The position numbers were made by a program, and so were the translations under genes. The notes beneath the pieces are model-generated. The model had not been told where the DNA came from. It ran no database searches and was given only the letters and a program-made list of their open reading frames with translations. From Cristatella mucedo (taxonomy: Eukaryota; Bryozoa; Phylactolaemata; Cristatellidae): a DNA stretch of 60,000 nucleotides. This document shows, in pieces, positions 28,481-40,599 of this stretch; within the stretch, counting starts at the first letter, position 1; each line of letters begins with the position of its first letter. The stretch covers positions 809,001 to 869,000 of the forward strand of contig WPIO01000046.1 of NCBI GenBank assembly GCA_009760855.2, in the 5' to 3' direction.

Positions 28481-29106
28481 TACAAATTGGCAGCTAGACT
28501 TGTCTGTCGTGAGCGTCGCAGTTGCGACATTACTTCACTTCTCGCCGACCTGCACTGGCTACCAGTCAAGCAACGGATTGACTTCAAGGTTTTGTCGCTC
28601 ACTTTTAGGTCCCTTCATTATATGGCTCCAGTCTATCTTTCAGATATACTACCCATCAGGCCAAGCATCGTACCACCCGCTTTTTGGAATCCAACAGTCT
28701 AGAAATACCTCGTAAAAACCTTAAATCCTTTGGAGACCGTGCATTTAGTTCGTATGCTCCCACAGCGTGGAACTCCCTCCCGACCTGAGTCAGAACATCC
28801 CCTGACCTGACCACATTTAAAAGGAACTTAAAAACACACCTATTTAGGACAGCATTTAGTGGGTCCCTGTGATTCGTCCTTCACGTGCTTATGCGTGCTG
28901 ACACTGTGCATGCTGCCACTAACCACATTTGCATGTTGACCCTGTGCATGTCATCCCTAACCATATTATTCATTTTGTTTGTTTTTCAAGCATGATTTTA
29001 CTTACCATTCAATTGCATTTCACTTTGCAGCAAATTTAAAGCGCCTAGAGAGAGAGATTAAGTTCTCTGAGAGCGCTTTATCAAGTGAATTATTATTATT
29101 ATTATT
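28480..29106 (+). mobile_element. LINE 3' fragment, (ATT)n family
   Basis: End of the RT ORF (SLLADLHWLPVKQRIDFKVL, then SFGDRAFSSYAP-type residues near 28735), then the 3' UTR with GCATGCTGCCACTAACCAC and the tail GAGATTAAGTTCTCTGAGAG before (ATT)n. Confidence 0.88.
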
Positions 29107-29814
29107 GTAAATTGTCGATCGTGAAATGCATTGTGCTCTTCTTGCAACCATGTGGCCTCATGCTGTGGTTGGTCTCTTTTTACCTTGTCAAATTGACGCG
29201 ATTGTGTTACCCCATTTCCAATGACAAAACTAAAAAACACGTTTCTTATGGTTCACATGTAATCAGACAGAACTGAAATCTAGAAGGGTTCACAAACCGG
29301 AGGTGGCTGATACGGCCAACTGGAGGTTTATACGTCTGGGCCAGGCTTGCCTTTTGACTTGAGGTAGGATGGGCGACGATGCCAGTGTGCACCGGTTGAC
29401 GGTCAGGAATACGCATGAGTTTCGAACGTGGATTCCGGTGCGAAGTGCATCCCCGTCGCTCGGTACTCGCATCCCGAACGATGGAGTGCTGGCCAGACAC
29501 CATGGCCAACTGCGGAAGGAGGCGAGAAACTGGCAACGACGGGACTTGAGTTAAGACCTGGTGTATTCCGCGCTTCCATGCTGGTTAACGCTTTTGTCAT
29601 TCATTCCGAATCCCACTGTAGCGCTCATGCACCTAGGGTTCCCCAGCAGTGTTGTTCCGCTGGCTGTAGCCCAGCGTTGGCCATGGGGCTTGCAGCGACC
29701 TAGCTGAGTCGGAGAGGGAGGTCGAGCGGAAATAGTCTTACCTTATTACCCCGGTTACAGGACAGCGATTGGATTAAAATAAACATGTATTTAAAAAATA
29801 CTAGCTGAATTAAT
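29107..29814. other. no recognised gene
   Basis: Overlapping ORFs at 29246-29703 on both strands have no recognised homology. Confidence 0.4.
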
Positions 29815-30205
29815 ATAATAATAATAATAATAATGCACTTGACAAAGCGCCCTCAGAGAACCCAATCTCTTTCTAGGCGCTTTACATTTGCCGCAAAGGG
29901 AAATACAATTGAATGGTGAGTAATATCATGCTTGATAAACAAACAACATGAATAACACGGTTAGGGGTGACATGCACAGGGTCAGCATGCAAATGTGGTT
30001 AGTGGCAGCATGCACAGTGTCAGCACGCATAAGCACATGAAGGACGAATCACAGGGACCCACTAAATGCTGTCCTAAATAGGTGTGTTTTTAAGTTCTTT
30101 TTAAATGTGGTCAAGTCAGGGGATGTTCTGATGCAAGTCGGAAGGGAGTTCCAGGCTTTGGGAGCATACGAACTAAATGCACGGTCTTCAAAGCTAGCTG
30201 AATTA
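29815..30205 (-). mobile_element. LINE 3' fragment, (ATT)n family
   Basis: Starts at (AAT)n at 29815 and runs in reverse through the conserved tail and 3' UTR to coding sequence (AFSSYAPKAWNSLPTCIRTS, TFKKNLKTHLFRTAFSGSL). Nearly the same as the copy at 35.4 kb. Confidence 0.9.
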
Positions 30206-30350
30206 ACAATCTCATTTGCATAGCGACAGAAGAGCCTGTACGGCAAGCACTGGCTTGCAGCGGCAATAAAGGATCCCCTACCGCAGGATTCGAACCCAGA
30301 CCTCGGGACCAAGGTCGTGAAAAGCAAACGGCTTACCTAGTGTGCCATTA
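30206..30350 (-). mobile_element. tRNA-derived SINE (family 2)
   Basis: Minus strand: TGGCACACTAGGTAAGCCG (A-box region), CACGACCTTGGTC, then CTGGGTTCGAATCC, an excellent B box. It ends near GTCGCTATGCAAATGAGATT, similar to the 3' end of family 1. Confidence 0.65.
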
Positions 30351-30393
30351 ACTCTGAAGTCATACAAAAAGACCACTCAGAGTTCACAACTGG

Positions 30394-32217
30394 CTATAGA
30401 TTTGGGATGCTGCTGCAAATAGCTATATCGACGAAGCCGACAAACATAGTTCCCCTTAAGTTTTCGTTACACTGCTCTTGATAACGACTTCCAAAGTCTA
30501 GTACATCCTGATGACAGCGCTCGCCTTGTTCCTTTGAATAAGTTCCCACGTTCTCCTTGAATTTATAAAGGTGAGCATCAATGATATGGATTTCAAGGGA
30601 TATAGCCTACGTCCATTTCGGGCTCCCAGTTCTTCGTGAGAGCCTTAACAAGCTGCTTATGATTTTTCTCAGCCTTATGGTTGCTCAGAAAGCCGTGAGC
30701 ACCTTCTTCACCGAAACTGTTACAAGCTGCTTTCTCCATCCTGTTCACCTTCTCAGCCACTAGGTCAAAGTCAATGATCTTCTTTATCTGTAGTCTGCTG
30801 AAGATATCAGCTGTCACTTTTTCGCTACCCCCCCCCCGACAACTCGGAAAGACATCTTAGAGGTACTTGAAAGCTGCTGACTCATTGTCTAGAGCCGTGA
30901 CAAATTGCTTGATGAGGCCTAACTTGATGAGTAGTGGTAGGACTAGCACCTTCTGAGGGTTTGCCACTTGTGGCTCCCACTTGATTTTGATCTTCCCTAC
31001 AGAGAACTTGGTTCACTGTGGCCAGTGAATTTTTTGCCTTAGCGTCCCAGCTCATTCATTGGCGAAGAAAACTGAGAAACTTCGTGAAACAAGCTTGGAG
31101 GCTCACAAGGAATGACACCATTTTGAAATCTCAAAAGACCTACCTGCTATAGTTGCCATACTTCAATGCACTCGGTGACATCTTGACCTTGGTGCAGTCT
31201 TCTTTGAGGTCCCCGGAGTGACCCATAGAAAGAGACGGGTTTTTATTTCCGTTATGAAGCAGCATTGGTTTGATTCTCTTAGATCAGTTCGGCAAACTTT
31301 TTGTAGTACTAGGCCATTTCAGGAGGTCAAGTAGGCACACAGAAGAAACCACGCCCACTCCGTCTGGCCGAAAGAGTGGGCGTGGCCAGACTAACGAACC
31401 AACAGTCGCAGCAGGCGGGCACGGTAATTGTAGGGGTAGACATTCATCAACCCTCCCTGGTCCGGCGTTTCTGTTACATACAAGCGCCTGACATCAGTAC
31501 TGAAACTAAAAAAGGGCCATGGCTTGAGCTGCAAGCAGCAGTAATGAAGGAGAACAAAGCCGCGACCGTTCAATTGGGCCGGATCCAATAATTAATAACT
31601 AGGGAGCGTTAAGCAGGACTGGAGTACTAGCTGCGCTGTATCTGGCCTAAAGGCCGTAGTTTTCCCACCTCTGTCCTAGATGAACTGTCCATAACTAGGG
31701 GCCGTTCACTCAGTTTCTGGCGATTCATATCGTTTCGAATAGAACGGCCACATTGTTGCATAAGCACAGCCCATCTAGTTGACTCAAGAAGTTGGAGTAA
31801 GTTGGTGACGCTTTCTCTTCACACTTTCTACCACCAAGTTCTACTCCTCGAGCCTAGATGTCAAAATCTCAGCATATGATTTGGTAAGACAAAAATCACA
31901 CCGTTAAGGTCTCGCCTCAGCTACATCTGTGAAATTGGAATCCGGATCTGGCAATATCTTCCTTGCTGTCTGACCTTCTGGTCTCTACAGCAGAAGGCTG
32001 ATTCCTCTCCGGAGATATGTGGACGGAGAGCTGAGAGGGGGATTGTGCGGTACGAGGCCTATTGATGAAGGAATCAGTGGATATGTGATGCTGGGGCGCG
32101 CTCTTGCCATTTTGACGTTTGGAAGGGTCCACAAAGTAGAAGTAGCTGTTGCTTGAATGGCCAGTCGGTTTCAGCCAAATTCTTGGGATATCAAATTTCA
32201 TGGATCTGTTTTCTTCC
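30394..32217 (-). pseudogene. decayed transposon-encoded protein of unknown class
   Basis: Pieces in order on the minus strand: KFDIPRIWLKPTGHSSN and YFYFVDPSKRQNGKSAP (about 32.2-32.1 kb); TKSYAEILTSRLEE (about 31.9 kb, with TAG where Trp is usual); RPLVMDSSS; then, across a MITE, MLLHNGNKNPSLSMGHSGDL (31.25 kb); IKIKWEPQVANPQKVLVLP and LIKQFVTALDNESAAFKYL (about 30.95 kb); and HIIDAHLYKFKENVGTYSKE then QGERCHQDVLDFGSRY (about 30.5 kb). I recognise this as a protein found in many animal genomes in multiple copies, associated with transposons; I cannot name its superfamily. In-frame stops, a frameshift near 30600 and the MITE inactivate it. Confidence 0.8.
31285..31673. mobile_element. hAT-type MITE with 8-bp target duplication
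   Basis: Ends CAGTTCGGCAAAC and (reverse complement of the right end) CAGAGGTGGGAAAAC. It is flanked by TCTTAGAT on the left and TCCTAGAT on the right, 7 of 8 identical, the duplication length of hAT elements. It splits the pseudogene exactly between the codons for DSSS and KRIKPM. Internal sequence matches the copy at 39.1 kb in opposite orientation. Confidence 0.85.
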
Positions 32218-34900
32218 CTGAACTAGTCTGTAAGCATACAAAATTACTTAAATTTAAAAATGATATTTCATGCGTTACATATTACGCATTACATATATAC
32301 ATATTGTGCAAGAAATTTCATCTAGCAAGCAGCAGTTCTTCACTTTTACTACAGGAGTTCTCTTGCAGTGTTCGCATGTGAAATGAGGTGCCTAGGGTTT
32401 ATCATAATCCCCAACAGGCATGCCAAAGTATGTTTTCCAGGCCTTGCAAATCGTAACATGCGCTTTCACGGGGTAATTTTTTGCTCTTGTCTGGACTAAT
32501 TTTGCACACACTTAACAAAATGTATCTGCTAGGTGCAATCAAACTCTTAATGCCGTTCGCTCAAATATGGCTAGTGACTATTCTCTTAATCTGCAAATAC
32601 GTAGACTAAAATGCTCGTTTAATGTGCCAGTACTAGTTCACTTATATGGATACTACTCGATGGTGTTATGTCCGTCGAAACCTTACTAATATGTGCAGCG
32701 GCACAACGCTCGTGCTTTATGGGCGAACGGAGCCTAACAGCGAAACCGAAGAATTTTAAAATATCATTGTCGTTATTACGGAAGCCAAGTTTTCGTAGAA
32801 CAATACCTATACTTTATTCATTTTCGGTGCATAAGAGATTATGTAGACATGTTCTATACTCAACGACAACGAGTTGAAATCTATTACCTCGTGCTATCAA
32901 TCTGCAGAAACTTGATGCTGGTGTAATTTTCTCTTCAAAGTGAAAGTGCCTATCCGTCGATTCACTAGAATGATACTGCCTGATACTCGGATGCATTAAA
33001 GGGACTGCATTGCATTCTCGAGAAAATTCCTTAAGATTAAAATCGTGCCCGGGCATTAATACCGAGGAAATTTGCATGCAGAACCCTGGCCCAAATGAAC
33101 TAGATGAATCAATTCTATAGGCTGCCGTTCAGTTCCTCAGCAGTACAATGTATCTGCATGAACTTACCGACACACACACACACACACACACACACACTGT
33201 TTCAGCAAACCAGAATGCTACAATACACATTGTATTTTGTAGAGTAAAATTGTAGGAGTGCACTTTATACTTGCCGCCAAAGTTCGGTGTGCTGAACTTC
33301 TTTCTAGGGCAAGAAAGATTGTGTGATCGGATATCTTATAAAGTCGACCGGGGAGTGCCACCTAACACCCTGCACTCCTTCATACGTTACAGATTTGCAG
33401 TATGATAAGAAAATTAAAAAGTGCATAATAATAGTAGTGGCCCGTGAGTGAATTGTATCTCTTTCTGAGAACTCCATTACGGAGGCATAATCTAACTTTA
33501 TGTCATGATAACGTACACGTAGGATGCTATAGCTATCTGGAACACTTAGACAAAATGTGAACCGATGACAGGAAACAGCAGGGGGCCTTAGGGATGCGGT
33601 TTATGAGTTGCAGCCTACCCTCTTAAGCAGAAAGCAGTGCATCTTATGGGGCCTGCCGCCTGCTGCGGTTTGCTGGCTAGAGTTAGGCGAAAGTCAATTT
33701 CACCCATTTAAAATGTTACAAACGCTTTGCAACGGCTTCCACATCAAGACAGTACTAGGCCGAAAACACAGCCTTCCTAACGGTGCTAGTCTCAGCCGAG
33801 CGACAAATACCAGTGAAGCTCTTACGCGTTGATCTTCTGAGCTTTGCAATCTCGGTTAACGACATGTAGGTGCAGCACCAGTAGCAGAGCGCAGTAGCAA
33901 GAGTATGAGCCAATACTTTAACATAACAAGTCCATATCAATAGCAGAGAGAAGTCTGTTCAACAGCAATGGAGGGTTACAGGCGTCCAACAACACTGACA
34001 TACAACAACTGCTTCATGACTCAGAGCCAAGAGCTCAGCTCAGCTCAACTGCTGGAGCACCAACTCTCTGCTTATTACACGACTTGGGCTTTTATGCTGC
34101 CTTAGAAAACGATTATTGCTTAATCGGTTCCTGGCAATTGTAATTCAGGAGCCATGAATTTTGCATACCAGTCATAATCCGATCGATTGGGCATGTCTCT
34201 GCTTCTCTGCACCCTCATTAAATTAAGGCCATCCGCTGCCGGAATTATGAATAAACCCTAACACAACTAGCTACGGAAGGAGTCGACATTCGGCTTTGCA
34301 GCCTAGTTAGGCTCAAACTCAATTTACTAGTATTTTCAGACGCCTTCTTTAAAGCTATTGCTGCAGCTATATTGTCTTCATCTTCCTCGTCAACAACCGC
34401 CCCACTAACGAGTTGAGCTTCAACACGACTCCGGAACCCTTGTCTTTTCAGATGTTCAGGTCGTCAGCACTTCACATTGCAAAAGACAGGTGGGCGAGTG
34501 CCTTTAGATTTAGCGCTATCTTAATAGGTATCAGAAGCAATGTCAACCAAGGACGTGAGTAGTACACACAACATTGGGCAGAGCTCACCTACCTACACCA
34601 CCGGTCAAGCAATTGTGACTTCGAATAATCATGCTTATTACTGTCAAAAAATCCAGTCTTTTTTGCCTTTATTTAAGTTGGAAAGTGTGTGGCTTATGAT
34701 AGACAACGTCCAGCGTCCAACATCTCGTAGATGTGTAGCCGAGTTCCCCGGGTGCTAGCCCATTCCCGCAACGACCACTATTTCTATGCCCGTGCTTGGT
34801 CGTTACACTGGGCCTCCGGCAACCGTAGTTAACGGGTGATCGACCTGGTACACAACACTTTATATAATACTCACGCATAGACTACACAAAGGAGAACTAG
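32218..34900. other. no recognised gene
   Basis: AT-rich, with a short (CA)n at 33173-33197. No exon or named element identified. Confidence 0.5.
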
Positions 34901-35390
34901 ACAAGTCTACAGGGATGGTCCTATGCAAAGTTAACTATAGGGGTGCAAGACGACTCCGAAAGCAAACAAGCGAACAAACGTGTCAGTGGCTCAGTCGGCT
35001 TCCGCAGTCCCGCCGGTGTACCGACTCCGTCACAAGGTAGCAAGCGTACGCCGTCAAAGATCCGGATAGCTGATTAACTCTTGGATAGTCCGAGTCGACG
35101 TCTACCCCAGTCGAGAGCTTCCGCCGAAAGAGAGCGACCGTCCCAGGCTCCGTTCCTCGGGCCTCTGGAAGCTGGCCCCAGGCTTTGCCCTTCCGGGGCA
35201 AGGCGACTCCCAGCCCGGCATATCGTATGTCAGTGGCTCTGCCTACACTAGGGTACAGAAGCATACACCCGCTTAGTCTTTCGAAAGGACTGTTACGTAC
35301 CTGTAAATCGGAACAAAAAGTGCAATGCATTGTTTACTACACGCCAAGTGAGCGACTTTAGCATTGTTGTAACAGCACGGAGTGGGTCGA
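34900..35390. other. GC-richer block of unknown origin
   Basis: A 115-codon open frame on the minus strand (34983-35330) without recognised homology, between AT-rich DNA and a LINE. It could be part of an unrecognised mobile element. Confidence 0.3.
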
Positions 35391-35419
35391 TATGAATGTG
35401 TGCGAAGATGATGGCATCC

Positions 35420-36010
35420 CATTCATCTCGCCGACCTGCACTGGCTACCAGTTAAGCAACGGGTTGACTTCAAGGCTTTGTCGCTCACTTTTAGCGGCCG
35501 TCACTTCATTCTTTGTTTCTTCATTTCTTCTTCATTTATCTCTCACATATACTACCCCACCAGGCCAAGCATCGTACCACCCGCTTTTCGGAATCCAACT
35601 ATACTAATACCTCGTACAAACCTCAAATCCTTTGGAGACCGTGCATTTAGTTCGTATGCTCCCAAAGCCTGGAACTCCCTCCCGACTTTCGCCCGAACAT
35701 CCCCTGACTTGACAACATTTAAAAGGAACTTAAAAACACACCTATTTAGGACAGCATTTAGTGGGTCCCTATGAGTCGTCCTTCATGTGCTGATGCGTGC
35801 TGACACTGTGCATGCTGCCACTAACCACATTTGCATGCTGACCCTGTGCATGTCACCCCTAACCATGTTATTCATGTTGTTTATCAAGCATTATACCACT
35901 CACCATTCAATTGCATTTCCCTTTGCAGCAAATGTAAAGCGCCTAGAAAGAGATTGAGTTCTCTGAGGGCGCTTTATCAAGTGCATTATTATTATTATTA
36001 TTATTAAGTG
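35420..36010 (+). mobile_element. LINE 3' fragment, (ATT)n family
   Basis: Starts at the ISPTCTGYQLSNGL reading of the thumb region, continues with KSFGDRAFSSYAPKAWNSLP, then the full 3' UTR and AAAGAGATTGAGTTCTCTG with (ATT)n to 36006. Confidence 0.9.
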
Positions 36011-36714
36011 GCAAAGTCAGTCAGTCAATGGAGGCGAATCATCGGAGGAGAAATCACCTAGACATCATGACACACAAGAGAAGAAGCCGGAAAAAACGTG
36101 AAGATTCGTCGTCGTGGAAGCATAGAACCAGCGAGATAGATATGCAGTCCTCTCCGAACACACTAAGCATTGGCATGTGATAATAAGAATTGGCACCATA
36201 CTGAACATTCCCAAAACACATAGGGGCTGCTGCAGTCACAGAACAAGAGGCATCGCCAAGTAGGCAAAAACGCAAAGAGGAGCCATTGTGGAAACGTAGA
36301 ACTAACGTGATAGATAAGCAGCTATCCTCGACTGCTTAAAGCGGTGGCATGAGACATGTGGCGTTGTACACCATGCCGAACATTGCCAAACTACGGCTCT
36401 TTGCGAGCTTAAAGCAGTGGCGTGAACAGCATAGCAATGCCAATGCATTGCACGTTATAATGTGCAATGCATTGACGTTGCTGTGCGGTTCATGTGTGTG
36501 TTTACCTGTTCCATAAGGATCCTCGTTTTGCGATAGTTATGGCAAAAAGCAAGGATCCTCATGAGGCACGTGACAAGAGTTGGCAACAGTCACATAATTC
36601 GTAGTGCTGACACTATCAGAAGTACGGTTGCCGAGAATTAATGTAGCTTGTCCAGCATCGGAGCAGCAGTCCATAAAATCAGCATATTGCAAGTAAGCAA
36701 ATTAAGACGGTCAC

Positions 36715-37537
36715 GGGCTCCACGATGGATACAATCGGCACAGGAGAAACGATCGCTTTGCTCCGTGCGTCGTCAGTCAGGGCTGTGGTGCCAGACAACT
36801 GCACGTTATCGGCAGCGATTGCTGTGTCCTTGTGTGTTCAATCATAAACACTGGCTTCTCAAGCCGTATATTGGGCTTACCAATTGCAGCACGTGGACCT
36901 TCAACCTTGTAATCACACGTGCTACATTGGCCACCCTATCTCCCTTGACATCGTTCAGATTAACAGCAGTAAGCTCAAGCCTGTTGACATCATTGCTGCC
37001 GAGCTGGATTGGTCCAGCGGGTTAAGGCGCTCGCCCCGGCCAAGGTCTGGCGGAGGTCGTGGGCTCGAGCCCCGAGGCATATGTAAAACGCCTGAATAGA
37101 GATTAAGTTCTCTTGGGGCGCTATACAAATGAATTATATATTTATCAGTGGCGCACACGAGCACTTCCAGCGTCGCAGCTGTAAGAGTACTACTCTCAGC
37201 CGACCGCTTGTGACCACCGTGACATTTACGGTTGATATTCTTAAGTTTTGCTGCAAGTGTTGATACTTTTTGTTGCATTCTGCAAGCTGGATTGCTATTT
37301 GTTGTGCCATTTTGCCTGCTTTATAAATGAGGCCGTGCAATCAGCTAATCTTTACTTTTTACTTAGCTTATGCGCAGCGACCAAGGTAATTGCAAAATGT
37401 CATTCCTTGTTAAATGAGTCTACTCAGCTGGGGGAGACCATGCCTGTCACGACTAATTAATTGTCTCCTCCAGAGCAGAGTACTCGGTGAAGCAAGTTAT
37501 GGCAGGCAGCCAATGCTCACCAGGCAGCAAATGCGCG

Positions 37538-37580
<43 letters not shown>

Positions 37581-37921
37581 ACACACACACACACACTCAC
37601 CTGCACACACACACACTCACGCACACACACAGACACACACACATACACACCAGCCAATCTGACAGCATCTGCCTTTGATGCTGAATGACCAGTTGGGATG
37701 AGACCCGAAGCCCCAAAGTGAGTACTCTCTTTTTCCGGCTACGGTTAGCATGCGGTCTCCTCGGCACAGCTTCTGTATCACCTCCGTCTAGGCTAAAGTC
37801 TCGCGAAATAACAAAACGTGGGTTAAAGGTTGCATTCATATTTGCTTTCCGAAAGATAAGCTTGATAAGCCGGCGGTACTTTGTATCCTCTTGACTCCAC
37901 CCAGTCGAGGTCAACCTAAGT
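36715..37921 (-). CDS. candidate multi-exon gene, unknown function
   Basis: Four minus-strand segments look coding. (a) 37921-37726, acceptor TCTTGGCAG, contains GWSQEDTKYRRLIKLIF and NPRFVISRDFSLDGG and ends in a basic RSRKKR. (b) about 37300-37150 contains STLAAKLKNINRK and SSTLTAATLEVLVCATD. (c) 36995-36881, donor TTG|GTAAGC, contains VNRLELTAVNLNDV and VANVARVITRLKV. (d) 36828-36715, phase 0, contains DTAIAADNVQLSG. The c-d intron would be only 52 nt. Segments b and c resemble the Leu/Val/Asn-rich helical stretches near GAIN domains of adhesion receptors; that is weak inference. A SINE at 37001 abuts segment c, so this may be a pseudogene or chance. Confidence 0.35.
37001..37140 (+). mobile_element. 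tRNA-derived SINE (family 1)
   Basis: TTGGTCCAGCGGGTTAAGG, GTGGGCTCGAGCCCCG, CGCCTGAATAGAGATTAAG and GGGGCGCTATACAAATGAA, with an AT tail. It abuts the splice acceptor of candidate exon 36995-36881 in antisense. Confidence 0.9.
37546..37650. repeat. (CA)n-rich microsatellite
   Basis: Preceded by a GCGCGCGCGC run at 37533-37544; the tract is interrupted. Confidence 0.95.
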
Positions 37922-37949
37922 CTGCCAAGACCCAGCAGGCGCACAGAGC

Positions 37950-38414
37950 GTGAGACACTATCACGTTGATCAACTTAATCAACCAGGCCTGCCCTAGTTG
38001 AGAGAGAGCTCCGTTAGGCCCCCTCAGAGTAATTGAAGGACTAAGAGCCAGACCCGTGGGTGGAATCTGTGCATGGAAGGCTCATCTCAGGACGTTCACT
38101 TCTGTCCCAAAATCCTACCATTTTTATGCAGAGCCGATCGTCGTTGCCCACCAGCCCTCCCCTCAACTTTGGAAGCCCAAACCCGTTCAGAAATCCTTCC
38201 CTTTTGGCTGAAGCATGGTGCTGTGCATAGACACTGGCTTAACTCGAGCAGCAGTATCAGCAACCCCAGATCCTCACTCAGGTCCTCTCGATGAGAACTT
38301 AACTTTCAATGTCTTCAATCTAAAGAATATGGGTCAACCGTGCTTCGGCTTCATACGTGGACCGTGGACCCTTTCTCGACCATTGAGACAAATTGCTATA
38401 TTCTCCTCTGCTGC

Positions 38415-38483
<69 letters not shown>

Positions 38484-39102
38484 AGGCTCCGCTCGTCACG
38501 TCACCGCTATTTCTTTTGCTGCTAGTACTTTATTGTTGCTTTTTTCACAGCAAGAGGTGGATGTTGTTGATGCTTGGGCACCAGAAGTCCCGTAGTCGTC
38601 GAGTGCTCTCTAGAAAGTCATCCAGCTTAATTAACAGGTACCTGGTCCTCCTCGTCCTGGTGATTAGGTCAGCCCTATGTCCTGTTTCCGCTGAGCCGAT
38701 GCAATGCATCGAACTTCGCCTCATGCTCGGTAAGAACCTCGGTGAGAATCCAAGCATCGGTCTGTCTCTGTATCATCGCCATATCGGCCTGTCTCTGTTT
38801 TGTATCATACCCGCGACCTGCTGCTGCTGCTGCATCAGCTGCCATCCTCTGAGTATTCTTTACATCCAGAGGAAAAGCTAAACTTTACTCAGCTTGCCCG
38901 TGGCAGCTAACCGAGCTAGAGAAGAGAGAACTAGATTTGGATGAGATATCTTTTGACACTGAATCACTAGATCACACGCAGGGCAATGCTGCTCACTTAC
39001 CACCCATTTCGTGCCTCATGTCAGCTGCTATGCTATATGACATTGCCATTGCCTTGTGATTCAAGGCAATGGCTTGCCATTTGGATGTACCATCGACTAG
39101 AG
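37950..39102. other. no firm gene; one possible small exon
   Basis: On the plus strand about 38670-38730 is bounded by GGTGATTAG and CTCG|GTAAGA and could be an exon, but the reading frame and strand are ambiguous. No homology recognised. Confidence 0.25.
38417..38482. repeat. (CT)n microsatellite
   Basis: About 66 bp of CT. Confidence 0.97.
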
Positions 39103-39988
39103 CAGAAGTCGGCAAACTCTGGCCTTTAGGCCAGATCCGGCCTAGCTAGTGCTCAAATCCGGCCTAGCGGCCCCCTAGTTATTTATTGAAGGATCCGGCC
39201 TAATTGAGTTGTTGCGGTTTTCTTCCCCTTCACTGTAGAGGTACTTTAACTTATCTAAGTTTAGAAGTACTTTAACTTAACTTAAGTATCCCAACTAACG
39301 AGTTTTCGAGGCACGAGCCGTCTCTCGGCCGGTTTTTGCTTTGAGTTGAGAGCTAACTGTGATTTTGCTTCGCCCGCTTCGCAGTATGATTTTAGAACTG
39401 CAACTTTGCTTTGCAAGCGGCTAGCGGCAGCAGCCCTTAGCCGTGACGGATTTTCGCCAGAAAGTGCTAACGCTGAGGTCGACAGAATCCGGCCTTTATG
39501 CCAGATAGGCCCTAGCTAGCACTCCAATCCGGCCTATCGCCATCCTGGTTATTTCTAGTTGGATCCGGCCTAATTAATAATAATAATAATACATTTGATA
39601 TATTTTTTAGTACTCTGGAGAGAACTCAATCTTTTGCTAGGCACTTTACATTTTCTGCAAAAGAAGCACGATCGAGTGGTTAGAAATTGAATTGTAGCGG
39701 TTTTTCCTCTTCATCAGTGCTGGTTACAGTTCAAACTGTTGCACATGTTTATTTTTAGAACTGATGTCAGGCACTTGTATGAACAGAAGCGCTGTGTCGG
39801 GTTGGGGTGATAAATGTCTACCCCTATAATTGCCGTGAATGTCTGTGCGTCAGTTGTGGCTTTTTTATTGTTCGTCTGGCCACGCCCACTCCGGCAGGCC
39901 AGCGAAGTGGGGACGGTTTCTTCTGGCCTAGTGTGCCTCCTTGACCTCATGAAATGGCCTAGTTGTCCGAAACCTTTGCCGACCTCTG
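39103..39988. mobile_element. hAT-type nonautonomous element
   Basis: Begins CAGAAGTCGGCAAACTCTGG and ends in the reverse complement of CAGAGGTCGGCAAAGG. Flanked by GACTAGAG and GATCAGAG, 6 of 8 identical, consistent with an aged 8-bp target duplication. CCGGCC-type motifs recur inside. It is homologous to the copy at 31.3 kb in opposite orientation, and longer partly because of a nested LINE tail at about 39567-39680. No transposase is encoded. Confidence 0.82.
39567..39680 (-). mobile_element. LINE 3' tail nested in hAT element
   Basis: (AAT)n followed by a diverged reverse tail (GAGAACTCAATCTTTTGCTA, GGCACTTTACATTTTCTGC). Confidence 0.8.
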
Positions 39989-40403
39989 GATCAGAGGTTT
40001 ATCCAGGATTAATGAAATGTGGGTCGGTTGTAACCGGCTCAAGATTATGTTTCTTGCCACGCAGCTGATATTCGATTTGTTTATTGCTGGAATTAGGAAC
40101 CATGAGTTATCATGTACAGAATTCATAATTGCAGCATTCTTAATTGTAAGCATACGTGAATGGCAGTGGTTTTGTGGCAAGCCAGTCAGATTCAGTCATG
40201 TGCTACCTTCACTCCTTGCTGCCATAAGTGGAGGTTGGCAATGGGCTGTATAATCATGTGCATTTGCTGCTGCTCCTATTGCTGCTGTTGGCGGCAGTAA
40301 TGGTGGTGGTAGTTGTGGTGTTGCTGCTTCTGCGTTTTTAGCACCATTTCTTACGTGCTTACATTTTTGCACTAGTAAGGTATAGCCGTGCATAGCTTGC
40401 TAC

Positions 40404-40584
40404 CTTTAAGCAAATGGGAAGGCCAAATCTCGGTGTCTAACTGCAAGTAGCCAATCTCAGAGACATTGTAAAGGAGTGTATCACAAACCTTGAATGGCCC
40501 CTGCACACGTTGGTGTACGAGAAGCCTCCTGGCCACAGCCAGATCCGACGTAGCTGGAGCCACAGTAGGCTGACTTTCGTCATC
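40404..40584 (-). CDS. orphan exon, unidentified conserved-looking protein
   Basis: 181 bp on the minus strand with a clean acceptor (GACCCACACAG|GATGAC, phase 0) and donor (AAAG|GTAGCA, phase 1). The 60 residues begin DDESQPTVAPATSDLAVARR and continue with RVQGPFKVCDTLLYN and IGYLQLDTEIWPSHLLK. The composition and splice sites are those of a real exon, but I do not recognise the protein. Neighbouring exons were not identified. Confidence 0.55.
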
Positions 40585-40599
40585 CTGTGTGGGTCAGCG

